Part shown: positions 11,100 to 24,000 of the stretch, piece after piece
Layout: every line of letters starts with the position of its first letter
Numbering within the stretch: the stretch's first letter is position 1
Source: Porites lobata
Taxonomy: Eukaryota; Cnidaria; Anthozoa; Scleractinia; Poritidae
Assembly: GCA_942486035.1 (NCBI GenBank)
Contig: CALNXK010000078.1
Coordinates: 1,721,001-1,785,000 of the forward strand
Length of the DNA stretch: 64,000 bases
Reading direction: 5' to 3'
The notes under the pieces: generated by a model
Databases searched by the model: none
What the model saw: only the letters and a program-made list of their open reading frames with translations
Told to the model about the DNA's origin: nothing
Made by a program: the position numbers and the translations under genes

Positions 11100-12750
11100 A
11101 TAACCCTGGGAACGAGGTTGAGGACAAAATGCACGCCGTCTTGTTTTAAAGCCTTTTATTGGCAATTGCAATAGAGCAAATTTCACGTTACAGTTATTGC
11201 TTTTGTTTGCAAATAAATTTCATCAAGCAAATTAGATCAGGCAATACCCTGTTTATATTTAGGATAGACTCACAGTCGACACACGAAATTATATACCCTG
11301 TTTATTTGTAGAACTATTAGCAATTTTTGACTCTGGACTTGTACTTCTTCATCCTCAAGTGCGTTAAAGTTGACGGTAGCTTTTCTTTGTAATACGCTCC
11401 ACCACCTCGGCGTCTCTGATGACACTACAGTTAATTTCCCCACAGAAGAGCTATTTTCGGCGCGTATGATGAGCTTGCGTGGGCACACGGAGCGTGACAA
11501 CAAGCCTTCAAATCTTATGGCTGCGCAATGGTGTAGAGCTCGGGTCAAGAATGCGCGTGGTAACTCCACCGACCGAATAGTAGGGAGGAAAACCGATCAA
11601 AGAAAAATCTGTATTCTTTGTAAATACTTTTAGTCATTTTTCCATTTCGAGTTTTAAACATGCCCCATTTATACTGCTGCCGTAAGCATGTTCATAGCTA
11701 TGATACAAACGTACTTAAGCAAATGTTGCGAACCTTGCAGTTTTGTCTCGTTAACATTTTCATTCACAAATTTTTTCAATTTTTTGGTGTATATTTCTAT
11801 CGCTATATGTTATATATGACTGGATTATCATTATGGGACAGTGAGCACGAACATAACACTGTAAACATGTTGTGCTCCCTCAAAAAAAAAAAAAAATTGT
11901 CATATTACAATTCCTACAGGCCTCCTCATAACGGTCACCTTCCAACAAGGCCACTTTCTTCTGTCCCCAAGGTGGGCCATTGTGGAGAGGTTTGACTGTA
12001 TACAAAATGTACAAAATATTAATGTTCTAATTTCCTAGGAGAGAAGAAAATAGCAGTAGTAGGAACTCAAACAGATAGGAGAGAAGAAAATAGAAAGAAA
12101 AGAACCTTCATAGCTGTTCTACAGCTACTCCCAGCAATGTGTATTTAAATACATGAATTCCAATGAAGGTTTAAAATATGAATTCTATACAAAATATTGT
12201 TTTGTTCGCTGTTGTAATCACTTACCTGAAAAAGTACAGTCCCCTTGCAGACTTATAACCCCATACTTTCCGTGTCACACCCTGAAGTAAAAAAAAAAGG
12301 AACTTGTACTCATTCCTTTAATTTTTTTGTCCTTTTTTTTATTTCTTGCTATTTTTTATTTATTTATTTATTTATTTATTTTTTCACTGAGACAGGCTTT
12401 AAGCTACTAGGAGAAAAAAAAAGAGAAAACGCCGTGACAATAAGTATAAATATTAGCTGGCTTACTTTCCAGGAAGAGGAGAAATCTTATCAGGAAAAAG
12501 TAGTAGGTGAATGGTGTAATAAGACGTGGATTTCTAGTACCCAAAGCATGTGAAGTTTTGTGCGTAAAGTTCTATGGAGGGATTGTTCCCAAAATGAGGT
12601 AGATCTGTCCTCCCTGAAGACACTGCTAAGCTTACTAACTTAGTCCTTTACACTGAAAGATAAATAAATAATCTGCATTGCTCCATGAGGCACAAAAACG
12701 ACCAAACAAATCACTAAACTAAGGGTTAAGTATGTTGTGAATGTACTAAC
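11100..12750. other. Non-coding DNA, unidentified open frame at 11270-11569
   Basis: Minus-strand 11569-11270 is open for 99 codons (SSSVGKLTVVSSETPRWW) but I do not recognise a family with confidence; it may belong to a repeat. GGAGAGAAGAAAATAG is duplicated at about 12040 and 12078. An (ATTT)n tract lies at 12356-12382. Confidence 0.45.
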
Positions 12751-12846
12751 CTGGTACAACCCCTTTAAACCCCCTGTTCCGACAATGGACTGCACTGCAT
12801 CAACTAGACCTCTGTACACTGGCAACTTCCCACTGCCATCATTACA
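12751..12846 (-). pseudogene. SLC25A32-like mitochondrial carrier, second exon
   Basis: Minus strand, acceptor GTTACAG and donor GTTAGT. It encodes NDGSGKLPVYRGLVDAVQSI and GTGGLKGLYQ, which fits the mitochondrial folate/FAD carrier after its first membrane helix (compare the carrier motif G-x-x-G-LY-G). The exon reads in phase 0 (TGT AAT GAT), while the upstream exon at 16420 ends in phase 1; joining them gives an immediate stop. A single extra T in TGTAATGAT would explain the conflict. With the lesion in the other exon and no later carrier exons at 1-12750, decay is likely. Confidence 0.6.
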
Positions 12847-12953
12847 CTGTAACTAATAACAAAAACATTCATATAATAAATAAAGCTATTGTGTGAAACT
12901 AGATGCATTAACAAAATTATGTAAGGCATGCTTTTATAAGGTCTTTTTCTTAA

Positions 12954-13575
12954 CCCATTCGCTCCTGGAGATTTTGCCGAAAAACGCGTTTTGAAGCTAG
13001 TCGAGTGGTTTTCTGGTCACTGTCGTGCTATAAAGAGCTAAAACTTACCACAAACCGGTTTACAGGTCGTACACTTGGCGGCCTTCTGATCCAGATGCAG
13101 AATATCTGCTTGCGAAGTTTGGGCATGCGCAGAAAGCAAAATTTCGACAGTTTTTGGGTTTAAAAGTGACACAGCAGTCTTGACTTTTACTTTTCGCTTT
13201 CTCTCCTCCCTTCTTTTTTCGCTTTTCTTGCCTCATTTTTTTTTTCTCTTGCTGGGCATTTAGTAGGCTTCATTTTGGAGGGAAGAGTTTTTAGGAAAGC
13301 TTTTAGGATCTTAGGATTAGGTGAAAGGAAAGGTAGGTGGGTAATGGAACAAGATTTTCATGAGGATTTTCAGGTCCTTGTCACGTGGTTTTTTGCTTCT
13401 TTCTCCGGTGTCCTTGACTGAATTGTGCTCATTCTGGTATGGTTTGAAAGATCTCTTCACTCTGCACAAGTTAGCGAAGAAAGTTGTCCTTGACCGTTAA
13501 AACTGATGACGTCACAAAGGGTAGAAAGGACCTGGATCCGCACGGGCGGTTACGGGCGGTTCAGGGGCGAATGGG
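12954..13575. mobile_element. piggyBac-like MITE, 622 bp, TTAA-flanked
   Basis: Termini CCCATTCGCTCCTGG at 12954 and CAGGGGCGAATGGG at 13575 are imperfect inverted repeats flanked by TTAA at 12950-12953 and 13576-13579. TTAA plus CCC is the piggyBac pattern. No transposase frame. It lies in the intron between the two carrier exons. Confidence 0.8.
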
Positions 13576-13619
13576 TTAAATGCAAATAACAATTGCTAAT
13601 TAAGCCCAAAAATTTCAAG

Positions 13620-13693
13620 GCTTCAATGGAATTCGAACCCATAACCACTCTATTTACATGTATAGTGCTGCAATGCTTTACCATATGAGCAAC
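13620..13693 (-). mobile_element. tRNA-derived SINE relic
   Basis: On the minus strand TTGCTCATATGGTAAAGCAT resembles an A-box region, and GTTATGGGTTCGAATTCC resembles a B-box, followed by ATTGAAGCC-type sequence. There is no matching acceptor stem, so it is read as a SINE head, not a functional tRNA. Confidence 0.55.
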
Positions 13694-13699
13694 ATGTAA

Positions 13700-15500
13700 A
13701 AAGATCCGTACATTGGGACGAGTTCTTCTTAACTCTTGAAGGAATATTAAACATAATTCTAATAAAAATGATCTGCAGAAATACAAGGTCTGTTTTCCTC
13801 TTCTCTTTTCTACAGTAGCCTATCAATTTTCTATTTTCTAACTCATCATTATACAGAGTCATGTCATCAGCCTGCAAGTAGGATAGGACCCCGTGTCAAT
13901 GAGGCGGATTGAAAAATGGGTGGAACAAATTTAAGAATAAAATTGCCTCCAAGGCTCAAGTGCTCCTCAATGAAAAACCCCATGATAACCACCTCATAAA
14001 TGGGTTTCTTTTAATTGAGAGAGGACATTATTATGCCTGTGTAACTGGTGGGATTTAACTAGTACTTATGACAGTTATAAAAGAACCTGTGGTTATTAGC
14101 CTATAAAACTATAAGAAGAATGGGGAAAAGCCACATGCAGGGACATCAAGGAACACTTTTAAACTTTGGTCCCTCCAGCTACGCAAGCTATAATAGTTGG
14201 CGATCAAATTTGACTCATTTATTTTATGCTCGGGGAAGCAAGGTAATGTTTTTCATTTAAAAAATCATAAAAGAAAACCTTCAGACAGATTCACGCAGGC
14301 CAGGGTCTACTTATATGACCTGTATTATCATTTGCCAAATTATGGGTTGGGGAAGGTGTTAAATTCTCATGATGTTCACCTGGTTGCCTTCCAAATTTAA
14401 CAAAATGTAAATTTCCTCCACCCCTTCATTCAAACCTAAAAATAACGTCTTGACTTTCCCCCTCACTTAGGGCAGACAATCCAACCCATCCTGTACTAAA
14501 CCCACCATTTTTCCCCTGGTTTGCCCAGGGTCCTACCCCTGGAGCAAGCTTATGACATGTACATTACGCTCATCATTAACCACATTTTTCTTGTCCCTAT
14601 TGCACACCTATTTTGATCATGAAGTGTACCACCTTGTTATCCCACTACATTTACATGTATGATTGACTGATTCTCCTAAGATGAGGAAGTCTGGAACTCC
14701 TATAAGGAACGTTTTTGAACGTAATTTCAGGACGGGGATTAGTCAATAACAATTGTCAGGAAAATGGGATTAATGAAGATAATTACTGCAATGGCAGGAT
14801 TAGGAATCTTATTGAGGAACCTCTAAAAATGGCCATCGTTAGGACTTGATTTTTCGTCTGAGAGAAGAGTCCAGCTTATCTTTTTAATCACGAGGAAAGG
14901 CAAAATCCAACTGAAGTTGACCTTTTTGGACAAATAAATACGTGTACGTTTTAAATATACATGAAGAAGTGTCCGAACCTTATTAGCCTTTTTCGCTTTC
15001 TGATTTATTTCATGCTATAGTTTTGACATTCACGCCACACGGCTAGTTGCATATAGCATTACATTTAACATTGCAATTTATAAAATAACTAAGATAGTAC
15101 GTGCGCTCTGATTGGCTAAGGAGTGTTTGCATGAGAGTATGTAAACATGGTTGTGGCATCAAGATGTTTTGCTTTTCGCGCACTAATCACGCAAGCACAA
15201 ATTAATTTGAAAAAGTTTTCAAGTTCAAAACCCGACAAGTTTACTTTATTTACCCATTCCTTCGTCGGCTAAAACTTGGAAAATCATTACAAAGAAGGTG
15301 TGTCAATTTCTTTGTCGCTTAAGCTGACATTTTAAGCGAGAAAAATCCGTATATTGGAAAGCATCTTTTTGCAAAACAAGAACTGATTACGCGTGCAAGA
15401 CTTTGTGTATAAGACTTTGCCACTGGTAAGAATTTCTCTTTTAATCAGAACCGTAACAAAGAGTTTGCGTTTTTTTCTCGGGAAAGTTATTTTATAAAAG
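13700..15500. other. Non-coding DNA
   Basis: No exon recognised. The region around 15085-15190 (GTGCGCTCTGATTGGCTAAG and TTTTCGCGCACTAATCAC) resembles the edges of the AATTATTCACC element at 8.3 kb. Confidence 0.5.
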
Positions 15501-15502
15501 AA

Positions 15503-15507
15503 ATAGA

Positions 15508-15548
<41 letters not shown>

Positions 15549-15580
15549 GAGGGATTGGGAGAATTCAAGGTTTGCATAAC

Positions 15581-15611
<31 letters not shown>

Positions 15612-15649
15612 AATATCAGGTTATGCAAACACGGAAAACGTTTTCTATT
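15503..15649. repeat. Foldback with about 55-bp arms
   Basis: ATAGAAAAC...TGTGTTTGCATAGCCTGATAT and CTCGAGGGATTGGGAGAATTC are mirrored by GAATTCTCCCAACCCCTCTCG and ATATCAGGTTATGCAAACAC...GTTTTCTAT. It abuts the TIR element that begins at 15655. Confidence 0.8.
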
Positions 15650-15654
15650 GCTTA

Positions 15655-16372
15655 CAGTCAAACCAGGTCAAGCGTTCCTGTCGCTAACGAACTAATGAAT
15701 TCATTCACGGAAAAATGATTTCGTTTGTTGATTCAATAATCCATTCATAAAATGAACAATCCAATATTCATATTTAGCCTCGATTCCATAATCGAATGTT
15801 GATTCGATTACTGTTTTTTGAAAAACTACACTTTCCACAAGTTGACCTCAGAATTTTGTTTTTTTCCTCTTTTTTTTCTGAGAGTCGAGTGCTGGCGAGT
15901 TCTGAAGTTCAAACCCAAACAAACTGTTACATGTACGCCAGTTTGCTGCCAGTAATCAGTGCAACAGACCTAGGCCTGACCTCTTAGAAAACACAACGGT
16001 CAAACTAAGGTCAGTGTATGTGCGGTGATTGGTGGATTTCGATCCTCGGCCTTTGTCAGTTTCTCATAGTTTCTTTGCGTTTGCGGTCTGTCTATTCTAG
16101 CTGTTATTTTGATTATTAAAAGGCAATGAAAAACGCAATCGTAAACGGCAGGAAAAAGGAAGCAAATACGATTGAACACAACAGACAAGAATAAAGAACA
16201 GGTAGATTTTTTTCATAAACCAAATCAACATTTGATTATTGAATCGAGGTCCAATTTGACTGTTGGATTATTCATTTTATGAATGGATTATTGAATCAAC
16301 AAACGAAATCATTTTTCCATTAATGAATTCATTAGTTTGTTAGCGACGGGAACGCTTGACCTGGTTTGACTG
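15655..16372. mobile_element. 718-bp TIR element with TA target duplication
   Basis: CAGTCAAACCAGGTCAAGCG at 15655 is mirrored by CGCTTGACCTGGTTTGACTG ending at 16372, and inverted similarity continues for about 110 bases (GATTCAATAATCCATTC and complement). TA is found at 15653-15654 and 16373-16374. This fits a Tc1/mariner-like non-autonomous element. No transposase frame. Confidence 0.85.
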
Positions 16373-16419
16373 TAAGCATTTGCACGTTACACAAAACCAA
16401 GTTATTCCTAGTATCTTAC

Positions 16420-16510
16420 CTTGAAACCTAATTTTTATCAGGTCGAGTGGATGCAGTACGAGAGTCGATGTAACTCCTCCTGAAGATGTTCGTAGCGAAT
16501 AGAACGAGTT
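16420..16510 (-). pseudogene. SLC25A32-like mitochondrial carrier, first-helix exon, deleted/frameshifted
   Basis: The minus strand reads SGGVTSTLVLHPLDLIKIRF then Q and a GTAAGA donor; HPLDLIKIRF is the mitochondrial-carrier Px[DE]xx[KR]xR signature. Just upstream, in a different frame, SIRYEHL matches the residues expected directly before the carrier motif (RYENL-type). About 13 bases between them appear missing, near 16480-16485. Members of this family import folate or FAD into mitochondria through three such repeats. Only the first repeat is found here. Confidence 0.6.
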
Positions 16511-18962
16511 ACAGAGGGGCTGTTTGATGCTAGGGGCACTCAGGAATAGCCAGACGTTCACTCATGACATTGAATAATTGTTCTTAAACGTTTTAAGCCT
16601 CTGGGATGCCATATAGGAAGAAATTGGAGGCGAACAACATAGAGGTTCGAATTTCATCACCCTAAATCGTCCGCCATTTTTAAACACTGTGCTCACCAGT
16701 CCCTTTCGGCCCTCTCAGGTGTCGACCCAGACCCATTCCCCTTTAAACCACAGGAAGCCCAACACTCGTTTTCGAGTCTTTACAGCACTGGAAAAGTTAT
16801 GCTGGGTGGGAAGAAAAAACAAAAAAAAACCGCGAAGGAAACAATGCAAGCTAAAATGATTGGCAAAATTCCTCTAAGAAATGACACGAAAGTCTTGAAG
16901 ATAGAGAGCAGGGCGGAAAAAGAGTCCCCTTCCCGCGACTAACGTAAAAACAGGAGCGAGCAACTTCGATACCGGTAGACCAATATCACAGCGTTTTCAC
17001 TGATCAGTTTATTTTTAGAGCCATTTTAAAACATTGTCTCCTCGAAAATAGTAGCTTCGTTCTGTAGATGATCGTAATCGAAGTATAAGATTCGAATAAG
17101 GTCAATAATAAGAACTAAACGTCATTAAAAGCTCAAAAGTACTTTTATTTTCAGGTTTGTAGGTTTTGCTGACTGGTATCTGGGACAAGATTTTCTACAT
17201 TCGCGCCAACTGGTTTGCAAAATCGCCGTCACAACCAAGGAATCAATTTAATCTGCTCACCCAATCCAAGACCCAACAACTTTCTGCCTATTGATTGATA
17301 CTTGGGACTATTTTATTACACTTAGCAATCAATGCTTAGCCCATAACCAGGACTTAGAAACTGAAAAGAGCAACGACTAGCTGACTCTATGTCTATTAAA
17401 CTCCTAAAACTCCATGGTTGATAAAACAATAGTAGCTGTGTAAGAAAAGGCAAAGTGAAAAAAAAAATGCAAGGAAAGCAAGGACCGTGAGCTGATTATA
17501 AATCTCTCAGATTACTTTGTCCTTCACAAAATATTGGAAAGTGCAAATTCCTAGGATCAATATTTCAGTAGACACCCTAGATTAAAAGTGGACTTTTTTT
17601 TTCTTTAATGCCCAAACGGGTACTTTTTTCAGGATTCCTGTATATGAAAGGGTAGGGGTTTCACTGGTTGATTTATAAAATAAGGTAGGGAGATCTATCA
17701 CTGCGGTCTGCGGAAGGACCTAAAAGGTGTATTTTATAGCTGTGAAAAAGACAAGACAACTTCCTGTACGTGAAGGAGGTATCATTTGTTATATTAACAA
17801 AATGTTATTCGAGAGGGATACTTTTTCTGTCAAAACTGGTGTATAAAACGGCTAGGGGCTGCACCTCGGGACGGAGCCTCCCCCCTCTCCCGTGTGATAT
17901 GTTATTCAGTTCCCCCGGTCAATATCCTCCACCTAGAGACCACTTAAATTTTGCGTAGAATTCAGCATTCTATAGCAAATACAAATATTTTACAAAACAT
18001 ATTTCAAAAAACAAAATATTTAATGAAATTGGTTAATCGTTCATGACAGCAGATCTGTATGATGACAGGAGAATTACTTGGACGTTTCCTTGATTTATTG
18101 AACAAAATCACAATATCAGTTGAAAATATTCATTATAAACTACTATATTTCATTCTTTACAATACAAAGAAGTAAATACAAAAACCTCTACTTTGAGAAG
18201 ACATGCAAGCGATCTTAATGTGCATAATGACACAATATGTATACGAAAATTACGTATAAGTTATAGCTGCATTGTGGCTTATTGTTAATACATCAACATG
18301 TAGCCTACACATTACATTTTAATGGTCATGGAGACCCCCGAATCACTTTCTACTAAGTTGTTCTTAAAATTAATTGTACCCCTTTCATATTATATCTTGA
18401 AGTGACAGTAAGATTACCAGTTGAATGTGAAATCAATCGCTATTTTTTTCTATTTCTACAAGATCCATTTAGAAGGATCTCTTAGAAAAACCTCCTACAC
18501 AGGTCGACCTTTATCAGGCGCGGATGTAAGATAAGTACTGACCTATTTCCTAAACGAGCGCTGAAAGCGCAAGCTTCTAGGATGTCCGGGAACCTCCCTC
18601 CCCCGGAAATTTGTTGGATTTTAACTCCCTAAGTCTCCTTTTTTGGGGTCTCTGAGTCATTCAGACAGGATACTGGCGAGATTTGTAGCACGTGACAAAG
18701 TTCTTACTGTTCAAAATTTCTACACATAAATTTCAGGGGCGGATCTAGGGGGAGGGTGCAGGGGGTGCGCACCCCACCCCCCGAGATGACCTGCGGTTTT
18801 CTAATACAACTTGTATTCTGCAAAAAAAACTATGTGGTTTACTGGTGTTGAAGTACAGCAAGAGACGAGTGCACCCCCTCCTAAAAAAATCCTGGATCCG
18901 CCCCTGAATTAGTACTTTCACGCAATTTTTCATGCGTCAATTTTTATCAAGAATGATTGACT
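16511..18962. other. Intergenic repeats
   Basis: 17560-17930 holds text typical of an interspersed repeat (GGGGCTGCACCTCGGGACGG). A TIR element lies at 18734-18906. No coding exon recognised. Confidence 0.5.
18734..18906. mobile_element. MITE with CAGGGGCGGATC termini
   Basis: CAGGGGCGGATCTAGG at 18734 and CCTGGATCCGCCCCTG at 18906 are inverted repeats around a 140-base interior. This terminus type is widespread in animals. The flanks do not show a clear target duplication, so the superfamily is left open. Confidence 0.75.
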
Positions 18963-19680
18963 AACTATAGGGCCACAATACAAGGCTGCATAGGCCCGTC
19001 GAAGCTTGAAAAAAATATCCGCAAGTGGAATTAATATGTTTGATATACCAATGAGAAACATGTTTCACGACGAGCTTGTAACCCTGAGTTTGGGTTCCAG
19101 AAACAAAAATGTCATAAAACAAAGGGAAGAAAGAGGAACCCAGTTGTAAAGGACTTATAAGACAGTCCAGTTTTTGCTTCTGGCAAGCTAACTCTGAAGA
19201 ATAATACGGGGTCATTCTCTTTTTTTTTCCCTTAATTCTTTTTTGACATACATTTTTTACCAAAAGCGTGATTTCATTCTCTTTTTCGGCATCATAAAAT
19301 CAGGTTACTTTCTAATATATAACTGAGAGTTTACCGATAGACATGGAAAATCCTTCGACGTATTTTAACGGTTAAGTTAAGCATTGCATTAAATAAGAAG
19401 ATAAACACGATTTACATACGTCAATTGGCGGATGGATTTTTAATTCAATTTCTTAATTACTCGCTGAAATTGTCCATAAATATATTTTTACATGCTCCAT
19501 TTTGTTATAAGCCTCCATTCGAATCAGCTCAACTTTCTCTTTGTTGCTCCAAAACCGCAAGATATAATTAAGTTTTAAGTCTGCACCATTTAGGTAAGCT
19601 TAGGTAGAGGGATGTTTGGTTACCCCTTATCCCTGTACTTGAGCTTAGTTAGTTCACTTTTCCTATAGTACGATATTTTG
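18963..19680 (+). repeat. Upstream block copy A of the first-exon duplication
   Basis: The stretch beginning GGCCACAATACAAGGCTGCA recurs at about 22689-23330. Its later part (ACTGAGAGTTTACCGATAG and CTTATCCCTGTAC) recurs at about 23068-23330 and at about 49370-49690. These are segmental copies of the region that normally precedes the signal-peptide exon. No separate gene is visible in it. Confidence 0.75.
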
Positions 19681-20329
19681 ATTTTCAAATTAATCATCCG
19701 CCTTCTAGTTAAAACTATTTTCCAAGTCATCCCAGTCCTTAGAAAAAACAAAAATATAACAATAACAACAACAACAATTATAATAATAAATATAAAATGG
19801 CCAGTTATACTAGTCTTATATTGTTATATAGCAAGAAGGGAGTACGTTAACAGCAGGTGGATAAATGTCAAATGCTCATATATTGAGAATCAATATAGTA
19901 TTGAGAATCAGGCTTTTTGCTGGAAAGGTTTAATTGAATTGACTCAGTTTACCCAAAATAAGCCAACCACATGGTAAACACTAGGCAAACAGAAACGTAT
20001 AGTGCAGAATTTATTTACTCCTTCATTAAATTTACCGTTTCGCGAAACAAAAGTTAAAACTATTTGCTGTGGCTTAATACTGATTTGTAAACTTGCTTCC
20101 CACTTTCCGTAATCATTAATCTGTACAAAAAAGGTCGTAGTTGTTAGATCTAAACGTATCTGTTTTGTGAGAATCATATTTCCAACAATTATGTGTGGCT
20201 CTCCCCTGGATCATTAACTTCTAACAGAAGCATATGCTTCTGCTTCTAAACAGCATACTTTCATTTAACTTCAAAACTGACCGTTTTTATTACCTACAGT
20301 TTTAAGTAGCTCCATGTCCTAAGTGAAAA

Positions 20330-20984
20330 CAAACAGCGAAGTCGAGTAAGGTAAACAGACAAGTTAAACAAACCCCTAATGCTGCCGGCTGCTAAAATTG
20401 CTAAACACTTAAAGTTAACATACTGAGGGTGCTTCATTTGCGTCAGACAGTTTTGTATCAAATTTTATATTTATCTCTTTTTGGTGCTCTTACATTTCCA
20501 AATACAGAGGATATATAAATTCTTATAAATTTAAAAGAGAGAAAAACTACTATCTACTTTTCCTTAAGGCAGAATTACTGGGAATGGGTGCAAGAATGTA
20601 CTGCTGAGCGAGCCCCGCAGGACTAAGGAATCTACATCAGTTTCTCGTCACTTTCGTGGAAATGTTACGAAATGATGTCACTTTCTTCAAATCGAATTCA
20701 GTTAAGAATTTGGTTATTTCTTCTTAAAACGTGTTTAATAAAAATTAGTACCAAAACAATAACAAGAAATTAGCCCTTTAACACGGGGATATTGAAATTT
20801 TGCACAGCTACCCGTAGATGGGGAAATATTGTTTGCTGACGTATGTTCTTATTGGTTGAATACTGAAAGCCGTCATGACATAATTTCATTATTCGAAGCC
20901 GAGAGAAAGTTAATAGAGTCATCCAGCTTTCAATATTTTCCCGTTTTTGGCGCACGTTTTTAGTTTCTAAACCAATGAGGTAAG
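20330..20984 (+). promoter_or_regulatory. Putative promoter/5' region, duplicated
   Basis: This block directly upstream of exon 1 is conserved in a second copy at about 47750-48345 (shared runs include GCTGCCGGCTG versus GTTGCCGGCTG, TACTGCTGAGCGAG, and CAGTTTCTCGTCACTTTCGT). A TATA-like GGATATATAAATTC at about 20509 has a counterpart GAATATATAAGTTC near 47911. Conservation between copies may reflect recent duplication rather than constraint, so the promoter call is inference. Confidence 0.4.
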
Positions 20985-21081
20985 ATGGTAGGGATAATGC
21001 CGAGCATGGACGTTTGTCTCCAAATTTGTGCCTTTGGTCTGTCTCTGCTTTTATTCCCAGTCGCCTTTGGTTGCATCGATG
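20985..21081 (+). CDS. Exon 1: signal peptide
   Basis: The ATG at 20985 opens 32 codons with a hydrophobic core (ICAFGLSLLLFPVAFG) followed by CID and a GT donor at 21082, ending in phase 1. In-frame ATGs at 20997 and 21006 are alternative starts that would keep the core. Related copies of this exon lie at 46790-46868 (intact), 50090-50160 (broken) and 24030-24060 (relic). The CID-G/D junction motif is shared with the 46790 copy. Confidence 0.8.
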
Positions 21082-24000
21082 GTAAGCATTTTACATCATC
21101 TTCAAATTTGGTTTGCAAACCTTCTTTAGTCAAGTTACCTAACCTTGAAGGCAACTCAATTAAACATCCAAAAGTGGAATTAACAATTCAAATATATTTA
21201 ATTAAACCTTCTTGAAGTAGTGGAATGAGTTTCGGACGCTTTGTGTTCCACTACTCCAAACTTTTTAGCAAAAGCAAAAATTAAGTACTTATACATAAAA
21301 ACCAGAAAGGAAAACAACTTAACGATACTTCGAGTCATGCTGCAGCTTTGAAACGCTTAACATGAGATTGAGGGGGTGAGCATTTAAGGCTAACAAAGAG
21401 CGACTTTTGATATTCCTTTTTTTATTATTATTTGTAAACAGTTGTTTTTATGTTCAAAAGTGAATGTTTTTATTTTTAATTTTTCTCTTTTTGACTCATT
21501 TTGACTAACTCAATCTCATCACAGGAATAGTCATGCAAAATTCATGGAATCGAATTAAGTTTAAAATATTTTACCCAATTACACCATCTGTCTATACCGC
21601 TGAGAAAAAGTAATAACGCCGTAAAATAGTTCGGAAGGCTTCTCTGCCAATGGTTTTTAGAAGATTCTAATTAAGTTCGCATTTAAGACCACTAAATTTT
21701 ACGCTATATAAAGTCTGGACTTCAGACTGTTTATGAAGTTTAGTTCTGATCACTATTTTCTAGGTAATTTTCGCTTATGCAATCGAATTAATTCAGTTCA
21801 AACTATTTTTCGCAAAGACAATGGCTGTTTACAACGCTAGGAAAAAAATATAACCCCAGAAAAATTACTGTCAATGTCCTTGAAGACAACTAATTAGGAA
21901 GACTTCATCGGTGCACCATAAATCTTCTTATTTTCTGAAAAGTAGACTTCCTAAGCTATAAAAAGAGACCAAAACTAATATAAATCTTTACGGTGAATAT
22001 TTGCGAATTTATGATTTTTCGAGGATTCAAAGATAGTTCGCTGACTAAATTTTGCGCAAAATGACCTGTGTGCACCTTTGGACAAAAACACGAAATTCTA
22101 TATCTCGAAAAATATGCCATGTAACGTTGGGATTTCAGAATCTTTATGCAGTAGAACAGTTTTTTCACTATTTTCAAGGTAATTTCCCTTATGCAATCGA
22201 ATTGAGTTCAAGCTATTTTTCGTAAATTACGGTAATTCGTGACCTTTCTAAACAAATTGAACAGCGTGCGCGTTTATACGTAAAATCTTTGCTCGTTGGC
22301 ACTTAGCGATAGTTATAACTAGTTTATTAATATTTGTTGCATCGAGTAGTTAGCAAGTAAATTATATATGTTTTTTAAGGCCTCTTTACACCAGATTCGC
22401 TTGCTGATGAAACACATTTTTGCTTGGGAGAAGGGGGTGAGAGCGGCCATAGGACCCCCTCGACTTTTTGTAGTGTCGTTGTATTCTGCAAATTTTAAAG
22501 TTTATTGGACAAACGGTGACGATCTCTACAACTTGGCATAAACATTTGACCCATTGATTCTGGGACATGCCACTGCTAAAACTTGCCTGCAAAGTCTTTT
22601 CAAATGGTCGCCATTTTGACCAGCATTTGGATTTTGCTGAAAATTCATTTTTCGCAAATACTGTTGGAACATCCTCTTACCACTCAGAGGGCCACAATAC
22701 AAGGCTGCATAGGCCCGTCAAAGCTTGAAGAAAATATCCGCAATTAAGTGAAATTAAAATGATTGTTTCATATATCACTCAGAAGCATGTTCCATAATTT
22801 CTGTGTTCCAGAAATAAAAATCTCATAACTCAAAGGGAAGAAAGAGGATCCCAGTTGTTAAGGCCTTGAATGACAGTTCAGTCCTTGTTTCTTGGCAAGC
22901 TAAAAATGAAGACTAAAACAGGACCATTCTCTACTTCTTTTCTCTTCTTTTTTTCTCTGCCATACATTTTTATTTATTTCCAAAAGCGTGATTTCATTCT
23001 CCTTGTGCAAGATCCATAATGGCTCTTGCCTGGTGGGAATCATAAAATCTGACCCTGGTTACTTTACTGAGAGTTTACCGATAGTCATGAAAACTCCTTC
23101 GACGAATTTTAACAGTTAAGTTGAGCATTGCATGAAATAATTAAGACTTAAAATTGTCCATAAATATACTGTTACATCAGCCTCCATTCGAATTAGCACA
23201 ATTTTCTCTTTGTGGCTGCACCATTTAGTTGGAGGGAAGTTTGGTTACGGCTTATCCCTGTACCGGAGCTTAGTTAGTTCGCTATAATTCAGTCCTATAG
23301 TACCGGTTATTTAGTTTTTCAAAGTTCGATCTGTAACGTTTGATATAATTAATGCTTGGAAGACATATTTGTTTGCAATGAAGCAGTGATCTTGTCATTC
23401 ACAAATAATTTCGTTGCTAACGTTAAGTTCTTTGGCCAATAAGAAGGTGGATTGGCAATATTAACAACATGGGAAGGAATTGTTTGAAAACAACAGTGCA
23501 ACTAGAATTCTCTTTTATTTGTTGTCATTTTGACTGCCTATACAGTCAACGCCCTTTACAGCGGACACTACAGGGACCTCGAGTTAGTGTCCTCATTAGC
23601 GAGAGTCCGTAATACAGTCAACTCTCGCCTTGCGGACACCCCACTATTACGGACACCCCGATAAAACGGACGGTAGCTAATTATAAATCCCGGGCAAAAA
23701 ACTCTCACTATTACGGACTCTCGCTAATGAGGACACTAACTCGAGGTCCCTGTAGTGTCCGCTGTAAAGGGAGTTGACTGTAGTGAGAGTTTATTTCAGT
23801 CAAACATCTGTATTTTGTTTTTGCCCGGGATTTAGCTACCGTCCGTTTTATCGGGGTGTCCGTAATAGTGGGGTGTCCGCAAGGCGAGAGTTGACTGTAA
23901 CCAGAACACTTAATTATTAATTGATCTCTTAATTTGCATGACTGAAATTTCTTATTTCCTGCACAAGTTGTTAGCGGAAATTAACTTGCAGTAGAGGGAA

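Noticed and set aside
11270..11569. Minus-strand 99-codon frame as a host gene
   Set aside because: No family recognised and no splice partners; the region has repeat character.
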